Source of the DNA: Phyllobacterium sp. OV277
Lineage (GTDB): Bacteria; Pseudomonadota; Alphaproteobacteria; Rhizobiales; Rhizobiaceae
Direction of reading: 5' to 3'
Length of the DNA stretch: 64,000 nucleotides
Assembly: GCF_900104355.1 (NCBI RefSeq)
Contig: NZ_FNIY01000002.1
Span: 496,001 to 560,000 of the forward strand
Shown here one piece after another: positions 10,069 through 19,166 of this stretch (its first letter is position 1; each line of letters begins with the position of its first letter). The notes beneath the pieces were generated by a model. That model was given only the letters and a program-made list of their open reading frames with translations, was not told where the DNA came from and ran no database searches. The position numbers and the translations under genes are program-made.

Positions 10069-10456
10069 TCTTTTCCTCCTCCAAGGTTAAGCCTACGAAC
10101 TTTACGCACGTAAACTTAAAATAAGTCATACAAAAATATTTACGGACATGTATACAAAAATCTGATGGAATAATTCCGAAGCTCCGTATGGGATCAATCT
10201 ACAGCGCTTCAGTGACTAGGAACATCCCACATCACCATGCGTTATAAATGCGAAGTTTGACATGATCCAGAGTTGGTACGGTTTAATTGAAAACTTGACG
10301 CATGTGATTAGCCTTGTAAATTTTTGATTGGCATGATTTGCAGCCGATGGCACGAATACAATCGAAAGACCGATGAGATTGTCTCAGGACATTTTCTTCA
10401 AAAGCACGACGATGTCTCCTAGAACAAGCGAATCGGTCGTGAAAAGGGAATGCGCG
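10069..10456. other. divergent intergenic region of the polyol cassette
   Basis: This AT-rich gap separates the solute-binding protein (minus) from the LacI-type regulator (plus). It contains the operator palindrome at 10101-10114 and a degenerate second half-site pattern near 10139-10152 (TTTACG-GA-CATGTA). I see no further gene in it; the start of the regulator could extend to 10373. Confidence 0.6.
10101..10114. promoter_or_regulatory. putative LacI-family operator, site 1
   Basis: TTTACG-CA-CGTAAA is a perfect inverted repeat with a two-base centre, 33 bases upstream of the solute-binding protein start codon. A partial copy with the same geometry lies ahead of the kinase gene at 11503. 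LacI-family proteins bind such short palindromes; the regulator between the two sites is the obvious candidate. Confidence 0.6.
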
Positions 10457-11494
10457 GTGAAAAAGACGATCAAGACCATGGAAGACTTTTCCGCGTTTGT
10501 GGGCCTGTCCCGTCCGACCGTGTCGAAATATTTCAACGACCCCAACTCGGTGCGCAAGAAAACCCGCGAAATCATTGAGGCTGCCGTCAAGCAATCTGGC
10601 TTCCGGCCGAACATTTTTGCGGTCAACCTCAATCGCCGCCGCACCAATATCCTCGGCATCATTATTCCCAATTCCACTGATCCGTTCTATACGGCCCTCA
10701 CCCGGCGCATTGAGGGAATTGCCGAACAGGCGGGTTACCTCGCCTTTGTGCTCAGCTCCGATGGCAAGCCGGAACTTGAAGAGCGCGCCATCGAAACATT
10801 CAAATCGATGAACGTCGCCGGGTCCATCATCGCGCCCCTCGGCGTGCAGTCCCATCAGGAGAAATTGCTGAAGCTCGGCGAGTCCATCCCCATGATCTAT
10901 GTGGACTCCCCGCTCGATACAGTTTCGCCCTTTGTCGGCACGAATAACCGGCAAAGTTTTCAACTCATCGTCGACTATCTGACGCGATCCGGCGATGCGC
11001 CGTGCTATTTCGGTATGCCGCCCGTCAACAGCAACGCTTTTGAGCGACGCGAAGCCTATAGTGAAGCCATGGAGCGCCTCAGGCTTGAACCTCGGATCAT
11101 CGAAGTGGAGCAGACAGCCAATTGGGATTTTGAAAAGTCTGCCTTCGACGCAACAATCCAGATCTTGCGCAATGGCGGTTTTCCAACAAAGACCGTTCTT
11201 TGCGCCAATGACCGTGTTGCATTCGGCGTAATTGCTGCGGCTTTCCAGATCGGCGTCAAGGTTGGGCGCGGCGATGATTGCGACCTGCGGGTGGCAGGTC
11301 ACGATGATCAGCCATTATCGCGCTATATGTGCCCGCCACTGACAACGGTGGCGCAGAACTACAACGAGATCGGCAGGCTAGCGGCGGCGCTGCTGTTTCA
11401 CAAACTCGGCGAGCATCAGGATGCGAAGTTCGAACTGCCCGCCAATGAGCGGATATTGCTGAACGCCGAGATCATGCTGCGCATGTCCGCCTGA
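10457..11494 (+). CDS. LacI-family transcriptional regulator of the polyol cassette
   Basis: The N-terminal HTH (TMEDFSAFVGLSRPTVSKYF, then NDPNSVRKKTREII and the hinge GFRPNIFAVNLNRRRT) and the periplasmic-binding-protein-like effector domain (ILGIIIPNSTDPFYTAL onward) are typical of LacI regulators; length 345 residues. I chose the GTG at 10457 because AAGGGAA lies 8 bases upstream and it places the HTH at the very N-terminus as in the family; an ATG at 10373 would add 28 residues. It probably represses both divergent units in the absence of the sugar, through the palindromes at 10101 and 11503. Confidence 0.9.
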   Translation: MKKTIKTMEDFSAFVGLSRPTVSKYFNDPNSVRKKTREIIEAAVKQSGFRPNIFAVNLNRRRTNILGIIIPNSTDPFYTALTRRIEGIAEQAGYLAFVLSSDGKPELEERAIETFKSMNVAGSIIAPLGVQSHQEKLLKLGESIPMIYVDSPLDTVSPFVGTNNRQSFQLIVDYLTRSGDAPCYFGMPPVNSNAFERREAYSEAMERLRLEPRIIEVEQTANWDFEKSAFDATIQILRNGGFPTKTVLCANDRVAFGVIAAAFQIGVKVGRGDDCDLRVAGHDDQPLSRYMCPPLTTVAQNYNEIGRLAAALLFHKLGEHQDAKFELPANERILLNAEIMLRMSA

Positions 11495-11502
11495 TCCAAA
11501 AC

Positions 11503-11516
11503 TTGTCGCGCGTAAA
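11503..11516. promoter_or_regulatory. putative LacI-family operator, site 2
   Basis: TTGTCG-CG-CGTAAA matches site 1 (TTTACG-CA-CGTAAA) in its right arm and geometry, with two mismatches in the left arm. It lies between the regulator stop and the kinase gene, just upstream of a possible promoter. Confidence 0.5.
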
Positions 11517-11526
11517 GATTTATTTG

Positions 11527-11554
11527 TTGACACGGAAATAATACGGCTTATCTG
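11527..11554 (+). promoter_or_regulatory. possible sigma-70 promoter of the kinase gene
   Basis: TTGACA (11527-11532) and TATCTG (11549-11554) are 16 bases apart and about 55 bases before the kinase start. The -10 match is weak, but the position beside the operator at 11503 supports a separate promoter for the kinase and GatZ-type genes. Confidence 0.4.
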
Positions 11555-11607
11555 TCTTTGTCGAGCGTATTGACGATTCATGCGCGAGACAACAGGCAGA
11601 TACCGAT

Positions 11608-12594
11608 ATGACGCTTGATATGCCCCTTTCTTCCCTGGCCCCGGAAAGCCTTGGCCCGACCATCACCATTGGCGAAATTCTCGTCGAGATCATGGCCACC
11701 ACAATAGGCAATGGCTTTCTCGAGGCACAGCCACTGATCGGGCCTTTCCCCAGTGGTGCGCCGGCTATCTTTATCGATCAGGTGGCCAAATTGGGGGCTG
11801 AGGCAGGTATCATTGCGACCGTTGGCAAGGATGATTTCGGCCGGTTGAATATTGAACGTTTGCGCAAGGATGGTGCCGACGTCTCGGCCATTACCATCAG
11901 CCCCGATTATCCGACGGGGAGCGCTTTTGTGCGCTATGCAAATGATGGAACACGGGATTTTGTTTATAATATCGCCCGCAGTGCTGCCGGTGAAATCAAG
12001 CTAACGGACGCCGCCAAAGCTCTGATTGCGCGTGCCGGTCATCTGCATGTCATGGGATCTGCCCTGTCGATCCCGGCCGTATGGCCCATCGTCGAATACG
12101 CCCTGCACGACATCAAGCAGCGTGGCGGAACGCTCTCGCTTGATCCCAATATGCGCAAGGAACTGGCCGCGGGCAAAGAAACGGGCAGTCAGTTCGCCGC
12201 TCTTCTACAGGCAACAGACCTGCTTCTGCCATCAGGAGATGAACTCTTCGTTGCCTGCCCAGCCGCCTCCGAAAACGAAGCTATCGATGCGCTTCTTTCG
12301 TCAGGTATTTCCGAGATTGTCCTGAAGCGGGGACAGGACGGTTCCACGCTCTATACAAAGGCTGGTCCTGTTCATCGTCCGGCTTTCCTTGTCGATGAAA
12401 TCGATCCGACCGGCGCTGGCGATTGCTTTGGCGCCACCTACCTTACATGCCGTCGTCTTGGCCACTCAGCCGAACACGCGCTCGACTATGCCAATGCGGC
12501 CGGAGCCCGCAATGTTACCCATCGCGGCCCCATGGAAGGCACATCGACTTTCCATGAACTTGACCAGTTCATGGCTTCGACACCAAGGAAATAA
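11608..12594 (+). CDS. PfkB-family sugar kinase, candidate D-tagatose 6-kinase
   Basis: A 328-residue ribokinase/PfkB-type kinase. The N-terminal GE motif ([11 protein letters not shown]), the substrate-binding GSAFVRY region, and the C-terminal signature [14 protein letters not shown] with the catalytic Asp are all present. It ends 2 bases before the GatZ-type gene, so the two are cotranscribed. With that partner the likely reaction is D-tagatose plus ATP to D-tagatose 6-phosphate, as in the Agrobacterium D-altritol pathway; a fructokinase-like activity cannot be excluded from sequence alone. Confidence 0.85.
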   Translation: MTLDMPLSSLAPESLGPTITIGEILVEIMATTIGNGFLEAQPLIGPFPSGAPAIFIDQVAKLGAEAGIIATVGKDDFGRLNIERLRKDGADVSAITISPDYPTGSAFVRYANDGTRDFVYNIARSAAGEIKLTDAAKALIARAGHLHVMGSALSIPAVWPIVEYALHDIKQRGGTLSLDPNMRKELAAGKETGSQFAALLQATDLLLPSGDELFVACPAASENEAIDALLSSGISEIVLKRGQDGSTLYTKAGPVHRPAFLVDEIDPTGAGDCFGATYLTCRRLGHSAEHALDYANAAGARNVTHRGPMEGTSTFHELDQFMASTPRK

Positions 12595-12596
12595 AC

Positions 12597-13865
12597 ATGT
12601 TCAAGTCCCTCTCCCAATTGGCCAGCGCACACCGGAACGGCGAGAATGCGGGAATCACATCCGTCTGCTCCGCTCATCCACTTGTCATCAGGGCTGCCCT
12701 GCGGCGAGGCAAGCAGCATGGGCAGATCGTGCTCATCGAGGCGACGTGCAATCAGGTCAACCAGTTTGGTGGCTATACCGGGATGACACCCGTGGATTTT
12801 GTCGTCTTCGTCGAAGCGATGGCGCGGGAAGAAGGCTTTGACCGGAACAGCCTCATTTTTGGCGGCGACCATCTTGGACCCAATCCATGGCGCAAGCTCC
12901 CAGCCGAAGAGGCAATGGCGAAAGCCGTGACGATGGTCATCGACTATGTGCAGGCTGGTTTCACCAAAATTCATCTGGATGCCAGCATGGGTTGCGCGGG
13001 AGAGCCTGCAGCGCTTGATGATGAAATAACCGCCCAACGCGCGGCGCGGCTTGCCAAAGCAGCTGAACAGGCGGCCCAGAACAGTGGCTTTGCCCTGCCG
13101 AATTATATTATCGGCACGGAAGTGCCTGTTCCCGGCGGCGCGGATCATGAATTGACTGAAGTCACGCCGACCAGCCCGGAGGCAGCGCGGCACACAATTG
13201 CCGTCCACCGGGCGCGGTTTGCCAGCGAAGGGCTGCAGGATGCCTTTGACCGCGTTATTGGAATTGTCGTTCAGCCCGGCGTTGAATTCGGCAATGAGAA
13301 TGTTGTCGAGTACAGGCCGGATCGGGCGATAATGCTGACGAAGCTGCTGGATAGCGAGCCGCAATTCATCTTCGAAGCCCATTCCACTGACTATCAGACG
13401 GTACAATCACTTTCGGCACTTGTACGCGACGGATTTCCGATCCTCAAAGTCGGCCCCGGACTGACCTTCGCATTGCGCGAAGCGCTGTACGGGCTTGATC
13501 TCATCGCGTCGGAGCTTGATCCATCCTATGGCGAACGCCCGCTCGCTCGCGCCATGGAACGCCTGATGCTCCAAAAGCCTGACCATTGGGCATCGCACTA
13601 TCATGGGGCGAAGGGTGCGCTGCATGTTCAGCGCCATTACAGCTATAGCGACCGCATTCGCTATTACTGGACGGAACCCGAGGCGGTAGCAGCGGTTAAC
13701 ACCCTGATGGCCGCTCTAAGTGGCCGAGACATCCCGGAAACACTGCTGCGGCAATTCCTGCCTGCTCTCACTGTAAAACCGGCAGACCGCAACAATCCTG
13801 AGGCGATCCTCATTACCGCTATTGACCGCGTTCTTGCGGATTATTCCGCCGCCTGCGGCTGGTAA
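12597..13865 (+). CDS. GatZ/KbaZ-family protein, candidate D-tagatose-6-phosphate 4-epimerase
   Basis: A 422-residue member of the GatZ/KbaZ family (GITSVCSAHPLVIRAALRRG, GGYTGMTPVDFV, LIFGGDHLGPNPW, KIHLDASMGCAGEP, IIGTEVPVPGG). In enterobacteria GatZ/KbaZ are partner subunits of tagatose-bisphosphate aldolase, but no GatY/KbaY partner is present here. GatZ homologues without a GatY in Agrobacterium act as D-tagatose-6-phosphate 4-epimerases yielding fructose 6-phosphate. Directly after the PfkB kinase, that role fits best: kinase then epimerase feeds the sugar into central metabolism. Confidence 0.88.
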   Translation: MFKSLSQLASAHRNGENAGITSVCSAHPLVIRAALRRGKQHGQIVLIEATCNQVNQFGGYTGMTPVDFVVFVEAMAREEGFDRNSLIFGGDHLGPNPWRKLPAEEAMAKAVTMVIDYVQAGFTKIHLDASMGCAGEPAALDDEITAQRAARLAKAAEQAAQNSGFALPNYIIGTEVPVPGGADHELTEVTPTSPEAARHTIAVHRARFASEGLQDAFDRVIGIVVQPGVEFGNENVVEYRPDRAIMLTKLLDSEPQFIFEAHSTDYQTVQSLSALVRDGFPILKVGPGLTFALREALYGLDLIASELDPSYGERPLARAMERLMLQKPDHWASHYHGAKGALHVQRHYSYSDRIRYYWTEPEAVAAVNTLMAALSGRDIPETLLRQFLPALTVKPADRNNPEAILITAIDRVLADYSAACGW

Positions 13866-13929
13866 TCAGCCACAATTGATCCATAACGCTTCGGGCCATT
13901 ATTCTTTCCTGCCGTGCCCGGAGCCATCC

Positions 13930-15192
13930 ATGAAGAATTGCCTGATCCGTTGGATTGCCGGTTTTTTGATTTTCAGTCTGGCGATGATATCCCAGTCACA
14001 AGCTCAGGCCGCATCAAATTACATCGCTGGATCGATCAAACCCAATCATGTGGAGCAATCTGATCTCGACCGGCAACTTGTGGTCTTCTACCAACAATGG
14101 AAGAAGCTGTATGTTGTGCAGGCATGCGGCGACGGGCGCTTCTTCATCAAGGTTAATGCGGATGGAAAACGCGTTGGCGGCGATACGGCTCCCGGCACCA
14201 TCACGGTATCGGAAGCCCATGGTTACGGCATGATGCTGATGGTGTTGATGGCAGAGCGTGATCCACAGGCCCATGCAATCTTTGATGGCATGGTGCGCTA
14301 CTTCAAGGATTTTCCGGCAACATCCAATCCCGGTCTCATGGCTTGGAATCAGGTCACAGGCTGCAAGAATGCTGGCGGCCGGTTTCGCGGCCAGATTAGC
14401 GCAACCGATGGTGATCTCGATATCGCCTATGCGCTTCTGCTCGCCGATTCCACGTGGGGAAGCAAGGGAAGCTTCAACTACCGGAAGGAAGCGGACCGCA
14501 CGCTCGACGCTATCTTGAGCCATGACGTTCACGGACAGGGCGGTCATCTGATGATCGGCGACTGGCCAATTGCCGATGGCGAGCCAGAGATCGCAATGAC
14601 CACGCGCTCTTCCGATTTCATGCAGTCGCATCTAAAAGCCTTTGCTGACGCGACGGGCGACAAACGATGGCTGGAGATAAGGGACCGGACCTATGATATC
14701 ATTGATGATGTCCGCAAACGGTACGCTTCCAAAACCGGTTTGATGCCCGATTTCATCTTTCATCTTGATACAAAGCCAACACCTGCCACAGCCGGTTTTC
14801 TTGGTGACGAGCGGGACGGTCTCTACTCCTGGAACGCCGCGCGCTATCCCTGGCGCGTGGCGATGGATTACCTGTTGTACGCGGAGCCCCGCGCGCGCAC
14901 GGCCCTGCAACCGCTCAATCAATGGGCCCGCATGGCGACAAAAGATAACCCCCGACATCTTGCTGACAGCTATCGACTCGATGGTCGAACGTTGCCGGAT
15001 CACAGCAAAAATTCCATGGCCTTTGTTTCTGCATTCGGTATTTCAGCGATGATCGACGCCGGTAATCAAATGTGGCTGAATGCAATTTGGGATGACATGG
15101 TGGAACGGAAGATTTCCGATGAAGATTACTATGGCAATACGCTGAAGCTTCTTTCCATGGTCGTCCTGTCGGGCAACTGGAAAAAGCCGTGA
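13930..15192 (+). CDS. secreted glycoside hydrolase family 8 (endoglucanase-like)
   Basis: A 420-residue protein with a Sec signal peptide (about residues 1-26, AQA cleavage). VSEAHGYGMMLM carries the GH8 acid catalyst Glu (residue 95) and SATDGDLDIAYALLLA (157-172) the GH8 signature with Asp residues. GH8 enzymes cut beta-1,4 glucans or related polymers by inversion. Related CelC/BcsZ enzymes usually lie in cellulose synthase operons, but none is seen here; the gene stands alone. The ATG at 13930 is chosen because it begins the signal peptide; an upstream extension would overlap the GatZ-type gene. Confidence 0.88.
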   Translation: MKNCLIRWIAGFLIFSLAMISQSQAQAASNYIAGSIKPNHVEQSDLDRQLVVFYQQWKKLYVVQACGDGRFFIKVNADGKRVGGDTAPGTITVSEAHGYGMMLMVLMAERDPQAHAIFDGMVRYFKDFPATSNPGLMAWNQVTGCKNAGGRFRGQISATDGDLDIAYALLLADSTWGSKGSFNYRKEADRTLDAILSHDVHGQGGHLMIGDWPIADGEPEIAMTTRSSDFMQSHLKAFADATGDKRWLEIRDRTYDIIDDVRKRYASKTGLMPDFIFHLDTKPTPATAGFLGDERDGLYSWNAARYPWRVAMDYLLYAEPRARTALQPLNQWARMATKDNPRHLADSYRLDGRTLPDHSKNSMAFVSAFGISAMIDAGNQMWLNAIWDDMVERKISDEDYYGNTLKLLSMVVLSGNWKKP

Positions 15193-15303
15193 GACGAAGC
15201 GCGGCAACGCGCCGCGAGAGTTGATATCGATCAACTCTTTGCCTTCGGAGCAAAAGGCTTTAAACAGCAGAGGAATATAGGACGATTTCCATAGGAGAGC
15301 CTG

Positions 15304-16272
15304 ATGACAATCACGAAGCCAAAACTTGTCACGATTTTCGGAGGCTCAGGTTTTGTCGGTCGTCACATCGTGCGGGCGCTGACCAAGCGCGGTTATCGCG
15401 TTCGTGTCGCCGTTCGCCGTCCTGACCTTGCCTTCCACCTCCAGCCGTTGGGCGGCGTCGGCCAGATACAGGCGGTTCAGGCTAATCTGCGTTATCGTTG
15501 GTCCATCGACCGCGCCGTTGCAGGTTCCGACCACGTCATCAATCTTGTCGGCATTGCCTATGAGAGCGGCGCCCAGCGCTTTAGCACTGTGCATGAGTTC
15601 GGCTCCCGTGCCGTGGCAGAAGCTGCGCGTGCCGCGGGCGTTCCGCTGACACATATGTCAGCCCTCGGCGCTGATGCGCACTCCTCTTCGCTTTATGCCA
15701 GCACAAAGGGTCGTGCAGAGGCTGCCGTCCATGAAACATTGCCCGATGCGGTAATCATCCGCCCGTCCGTCGTGTTCGGTCCGGAAGATGATTTCTTCAA
15801 CCGGTTTGCCGCCATGGCGCGTATCTCGCCATTCCTGCCGCTGATTGGCGGTGGTAAGACCAAGTTCCAGCCTGCCTATGTCGGTGATCTGGCGGAGGTC
15901 TTCGCCCGCTCGGTCGATGGCTCGCTGAAATCAGGACAGATCTATGAGCTTGGCGGTGCGGAAGTGCTGACATTCCGCCAGTGTCTTGAAGAGACCCTGC
16001 GCGTCATCGGCCGCAAGCGTATCTTTATTCCAATCCCATGGTGGGTCGCCAAAATTCAGGGGACCGTTCTCGGCATGTTGCCAAAGCCGCTTCTGACAAA
16101 GGATCAGGTGGTGCTGCTGCAAAAAGACTCCATCGTCTCCGAAGCGGCAAAAACCGAGAACCGCACGCTTGAAGGGCTCGGCATCCAGCCGCAAACAATC
16201 GAGACGATCCTGCCGTCCTATCTCTGGCGCTTCCGTGTGCAGGGCCAGTATTCGAGCCAGAAACCCGCCTGA
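15304..16272 (+). CDS. NDUFA9-like NAD(P)-binding protein (atypical SDR)
   Basis: A 322-residue Rossmann protein with the N-terminal motif TIFGGSGFVGRHIVRAL, VINLVGIAYESG, YASTKGRAEAAV and IIRPSVVFGPEDDFFNRFA. This pattern marks the NDUFA9-type atypical SDR family, related to a mitochondrial complex I accessory subunit and common in alphaproteobacteria; the usual Tyr-x3-Lys (YASTK) is retained. The actual role in bacteria is not settled. AGGAG lies before the ATG. It ends at a bidirectional terminator shared with convergent uppP, a neighbourhood widely kept in rhizobia. Confidence 0.88.
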   Translation: MTITKPKLVTIFGGSGFVGRHIVRALTKRGYRVRVAVRRPDLAFHLQPLGGVGQIQAVQANLRYRWSIDRAVAGSDHVINLVGIAYESGAQRFSTVHEFGSRAVAEAARAAGVPLTHMSALGADAHSSSLYASTKGRAEAAVHETLPDAVIIRPSVVFGPEDDFFNRFAAMARISPFLPLIGGGKTKFQPAYVGDLAEVFARSVDGSLKSGQIYELGGAEVLTFRQCLEETLRVIGRKRIFIPIPWWVAKIQGTVLGMLPKPLLTKDQVVLLQKDSIVSEAAKTENRTLEGLGIQPQTIETILPSYLWRFRVQGQYSSQKPA

Positions 16273-16296
16273 TTTCAGTATCTGTTCTCTGAAATG

Positions 16297-16326
16297 AAAA
16301 CCCCGGCACTGCCGGGGTTTTTTATT
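16297..16326. terminator. bidirectional terminator between NDUFA9-like gene and uppP
   Basis: AAAACCCCGGC and GCCGGGGTTTT pair around a short loop, with an A-run on the left and a T-run on the right, so it can end transcription from both sides. It fills the 55-base gap between the two convergent genes. Confidence 0.9.
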
Positions 16327-16327
16327 G

Positions 16328-17134
16328 TTACTTCATCAGGATGAGAGCGATGAGACCAATCGTACCAACAATCACCCGCCAGTAGGCAAACAGTGCAAAG
16401 CCATGGCGCGAGACGTAATCGAGAAGATAACGCACAACGAATACGCCCGAGATAAAGGCGGCAATGAAGCCGATAGCGATGAGAGATGCGTCATTGAACG
16501 TCAGCACATCGCGATTTTTGTAAAGATCATAGGCAAAGGCGCCCGCCATGGTCGGCATGGCCAGGAAGAATGAAAATTCGGCGGCTGAGCGCTTGTCCGT
16601 GCCAAGCAGGAGCGCACCAACAATGGTGGAGCCGGAACGGGATGTTCCGGGGATCATGGCCAGGCACTGGATAAAACCGATCTTCAGGCACAGGGACAGC
16701 GGATAATCCATCACATTGGTGTAACGGGGTTTCAGATCCAGCCGGTCGACCCACAGCAGGATAATACCGCCGATGATCAGCATGACGCAGATCAGCATGG
16801 GCGATTCAAACAGCACTGTTTTGATGAAGCCATGCGCAAAGATACCGATCACGACAGCGGGCAGAAATGCGAGCAGTATACCGGCAACGAAGCGCCGCGT
16901 GCGTGCGTCACTGGGGAAATCCTTGGCAATTTTCAGAAGACGACCGAAATAGACGGTGAGGATGGCAAGGATCGCTCCAAGCTGGATAAGGACCTCAAAA
17001 GTCTTGCCGTTGGACTCAAAGCCGAGGAAGTGACCGGCGAGCAGCAGATGGCCCGTGGAGGAAACAGGTATAAACTCTGTTAACCCTTCCAGCAATCCGA
17101 GAAAAAGGGCTTCGACAATTGTCTGTGATTCCAT
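16328..17134 (-). CDS. uppP: undecaprenyl-diphosphate phosphatase
   Basis: This inner-membrane enzyme removes a phosphate from undecaprenyl diphosphate, recycling the lipid carrier for peptidoglycan and giving some bacitracin resistance. The 268 residues contain the BacA/UppP signatures [20 protein letters not shown] (with catalytic Glu and Ser) and [19 protein letters not shown], plus about eight membrane helices. The start is an ATG just upstream of the GLLEGLTEF block, leaving the normal family length. A divergent GST gene lies 160 bases away. Confidence 0.96.
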   Translation of the reverse strand: MESQTIVEALFLGLLEGLTEFIPVSSTGHLLLAGHFLGFESNGKTFEVLIQLGAILAILTVYFGRLLKIAKDFPSDARTRRFVAGILLAFLPAVVIGIFAHGFIKTVLFESPMLICVMLIIGGIILLWVDRLDLKPRYTNVMDYPLSLCLKIGFIQCLAMIPGTSRSGSTIVGALLLGTDKRSAAEFSFFLAMPTMAGAFAYDLYKNRDVLTFNDASLIAIGFIAAFISGVFVVRYLLDYVSRHGFALFAYWRVIVGTIGLIALILMK

Positions 17135-17295
17135 GATTATAACTTTCCATGGTGATCCCGGTCCGGATGATCACGCGCTGTTTGCTTGTCTCGTGCCGCG
17201 GTTACGCCTATAGGTTTGGCATAGACTCAAGGCAGACGAGCAATACGCTGCCCATTGTTAAAATGCCAGTTCGAAAGATTTATGAAACACCTGCC

Positions 17296-17988
17296 ATGTT
17301 GACGCTTTTTCATCATCCGATGTCCACCGGTTCGCGCTATGCCCGGCTTATCCTCAACGAATATGATATTGAAGTTGAGCTGATCGAGGAAAACAGCTGG
17401 TCGAGGCGCAAGGAGTTTCTGGCGCTCAACCCTGCTGGAACGCTGCCTGTTCTTCTGGCGGAAGGCGACGTTCCCGTTGCCGGCGCAACCGTGATTTCAG
17501 AATATATTGACGAAACGCGCGGCGCGTTGAAACGCAGCCGCCGCCTGTTTCCAGAAGATTCGCTGAACCGCGCGGAAGTACGCCGTCTGGTGGACTGGTT
17601 TCTGATCAAGTTTGAGAATGAAGTCACCCGCCACATGGCGCGTGAGCGCATTTTCAAGCTGCATATGACAGCCGAACAGGGTGGCGGTGCACCGGATTCC
17701 ACCGCCATTCGTGCCGCACGGGCAAACATTACCCAGCATATGAAATATATCGACTGGCTGACCGCCACGCGGAATTGGCTGGCGGGGCCGACACCAAGCT
17801 ATGCGGATATGGCAGCCGCAGCCTCCATCTCCATCCTTGATTATCTCGGCGAAATAAAATGGGCTGAATACAAGGCCGCGCGGGATTGGTACACGCGGAT
17901 GAAATCGCGCCCCTCATTCCGGCCATTGCTGACTGACCGCGTACGCGGCCTGCCGCCATCATCGCATTATGGCGATCTGGATTTCTGA
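17296..17988 (+). CDS. glutathione S-transferase family protein
   Basis: A 230-residue GST: the N-terminal thioredoxin-like domain (MLTLFHHPMSTGSRYARLIL, NPAGTLPVLL, ATVISEYIDE) and an all-helical C-terminal domain ending near PSYADMAAAASISILDYLG, where the conserved Asp of the N-capping box lies. The ATG at 17296 gives the normal family N-terminus; ATGs at 17263 and earlier would add an unmatched stretch. The stop overlaps the queG start by one base (TGATG), indicating translational coupling. The substrate is unknown. Confidence 0.88.
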   Translation: MLTLFHHPMSTGSRYARLILNEYDIEVELIEENSWSRRKEFLALNPAGTLPVLLAEGDVPVAGATVISEYIDETRGALKRSRRLFPEDSLNRAEVRRLVDWFLIKFENEVTRHMARERIFKLHMTAEQGGGAPDSTAIRAARANITQHMKYIDWLTATRNWLAGPTPSYADMAAAASISILDYLGEIKWAEYKAARDWYTRMKSRPSFRPLLTDRVRGLPPSSHYGDLDF

Positions 17989-19166
17989 TGCTGCCCGCGG
18001 ATGCAAAAGCCGCGACACGTTCAGGGCCAAAAGCGCAGCCACAGGGGCTGAAACAATTCATAGTTGAGGAGGCCAAGGCAGCGGGCTTTGATCTTGTTGC
18101 GATCACACGGCCCGATGCCATTCCATTGGCCGAGGAACGGTTACGCCACTATCTGGAAAAAGGCCGCCACGCCTCCATGGCGTGGATGGCGGAAACGGCG
18201 GAACGCCGCGCCAGCCCCGAAAATCTGTGGCCGGATGTGCGCTCGGTCATTGTTCTGGCGATGAATTACGGTCCGGATAGCAACCCGCTTGAAATCCTCA
18301 GCAAGAAAGACAAGGCGGCGATCTCAGTCTATGCGCAGAACCGCGATTACCACGATATTATCAAGGGCAAGCTGAAAGGCGTCGCCAGCCGCCTCGCATC
18401 TCGTATGGCGGGCGAGAGTGTCAAAGTGTTTGTCGATACAGCGCCCGTGATGGAAAAGCCGCTTGCGGAAGCTGCGGGCTTGGGCTGGCAGGGCAAGCAC
18501 ACCAATCTCGTCAGCCGCACTCACGGTTCATGGCTGTTTCTCGGCACGATTTTTACCACAGCAGAACTCGAAGCTGACACGCGAGAGGCCGATCATTGCG
18601 GCTCCTGCCGGGCCTGTCTGGATGCCTGCCCGACGAATGCCTTCCCGGCACCCTATCAGCTTGATGCGCGGCGTTGCATTTCGTACCTGACCATCGAACA
18701 CAAGGAGCCAATCGCCCTGGAATTCCGCAAGGCCATGGGCAACCGCATCTATGGATGCGACGACTGCCTTGCGATCTGTCCATGGAACAAATTTGCCGAG
18801 ACTGCGCGGGAAGCAAAACTGCAGGCGCGGGATGATCTGAAAGCGCCTGACCTAGCCACATTTCTGACGCTTGATGATAGTGCCTTTCGCGCCCTCTTCT
18901 CCGGTTCGCCAATCAAGCGCATCGGCAGAGACCGCTTTATGCGCAACGTGCTGATCGCCTGTGGAAATTCAGGACAAGCGGATTTGAGCGCGCTCGTCGA
19001 ACGGCATCTCGACGATCCTGCACCGGTGGTGCGCGGCGCCGCCATCTGGGCGTTGGGGGAGCTTGTCGATGCTCAGCATTTTGCTACTCTGCAAATACGC
19101 TATGCTGCACAGGAAACTGATGCTGATGTACTGACTGAATGGCGCAATGCAGGAAAGAAACAATGA
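17988..19166 (+). CDS. queG: epoxyqueuosine reductase
   Basis: QueG performs the last step of queuosine formation in tRNA, reducing epoxyqueuosine with a cobalamin cofactor and two 4Fe-4S clusters. The cluster motifs HCGSCRACLDACPTNAF and CDDCLAICPWNKF are present, as is the LGWQGKHTNLVSRTHGSWLF block, and a C-terminal HEAT-like part (about 315-390). Length 392 is somewhat long at the N-terminus. It overlaps the GST gene by one base and the following SDR gene by four, so the three form one operon. Confidence 0.95.
   Translation: MLPADAKAATRSGPKAQPQGLKQFIVEEAKAAGFDLVAITRPDAIPLAEERLRHYLEKGRHASMAWMAETAERRASPENLWPDVRSVIVLAMNYGPDSNPLEILSKKDKAAISVYAQNRDYHDIIKGKLKGVASRLASRMAGESVKVFVDTAPVMEKPLAEAAGLGWQGKHTNLVSRTHGSWLFLGTIFTTAELEADTREADHCGSCRACLDACPTNAFPAPYQLDARRCISYLTIEHKEPIALEFRKAMGNRIYGCDDCLAICPWNKFAETAREAKLQARDDLKAPDLATFLTLDDSAFRALFSGSPIKRIGRDRFMRNVLIACGNSGQADLSALVERHLDDPAPVVRGAAIWALGELVDAQHFATLQIRYAAQETDADVLTEWRNAGKKQ

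Noticed and set aside
10283-11302. 339-codon open frame antisense to the LacI-type regulator
   Set aside because: It lies opposite a gene with clear HTH and effector domains and shows no family pattern.
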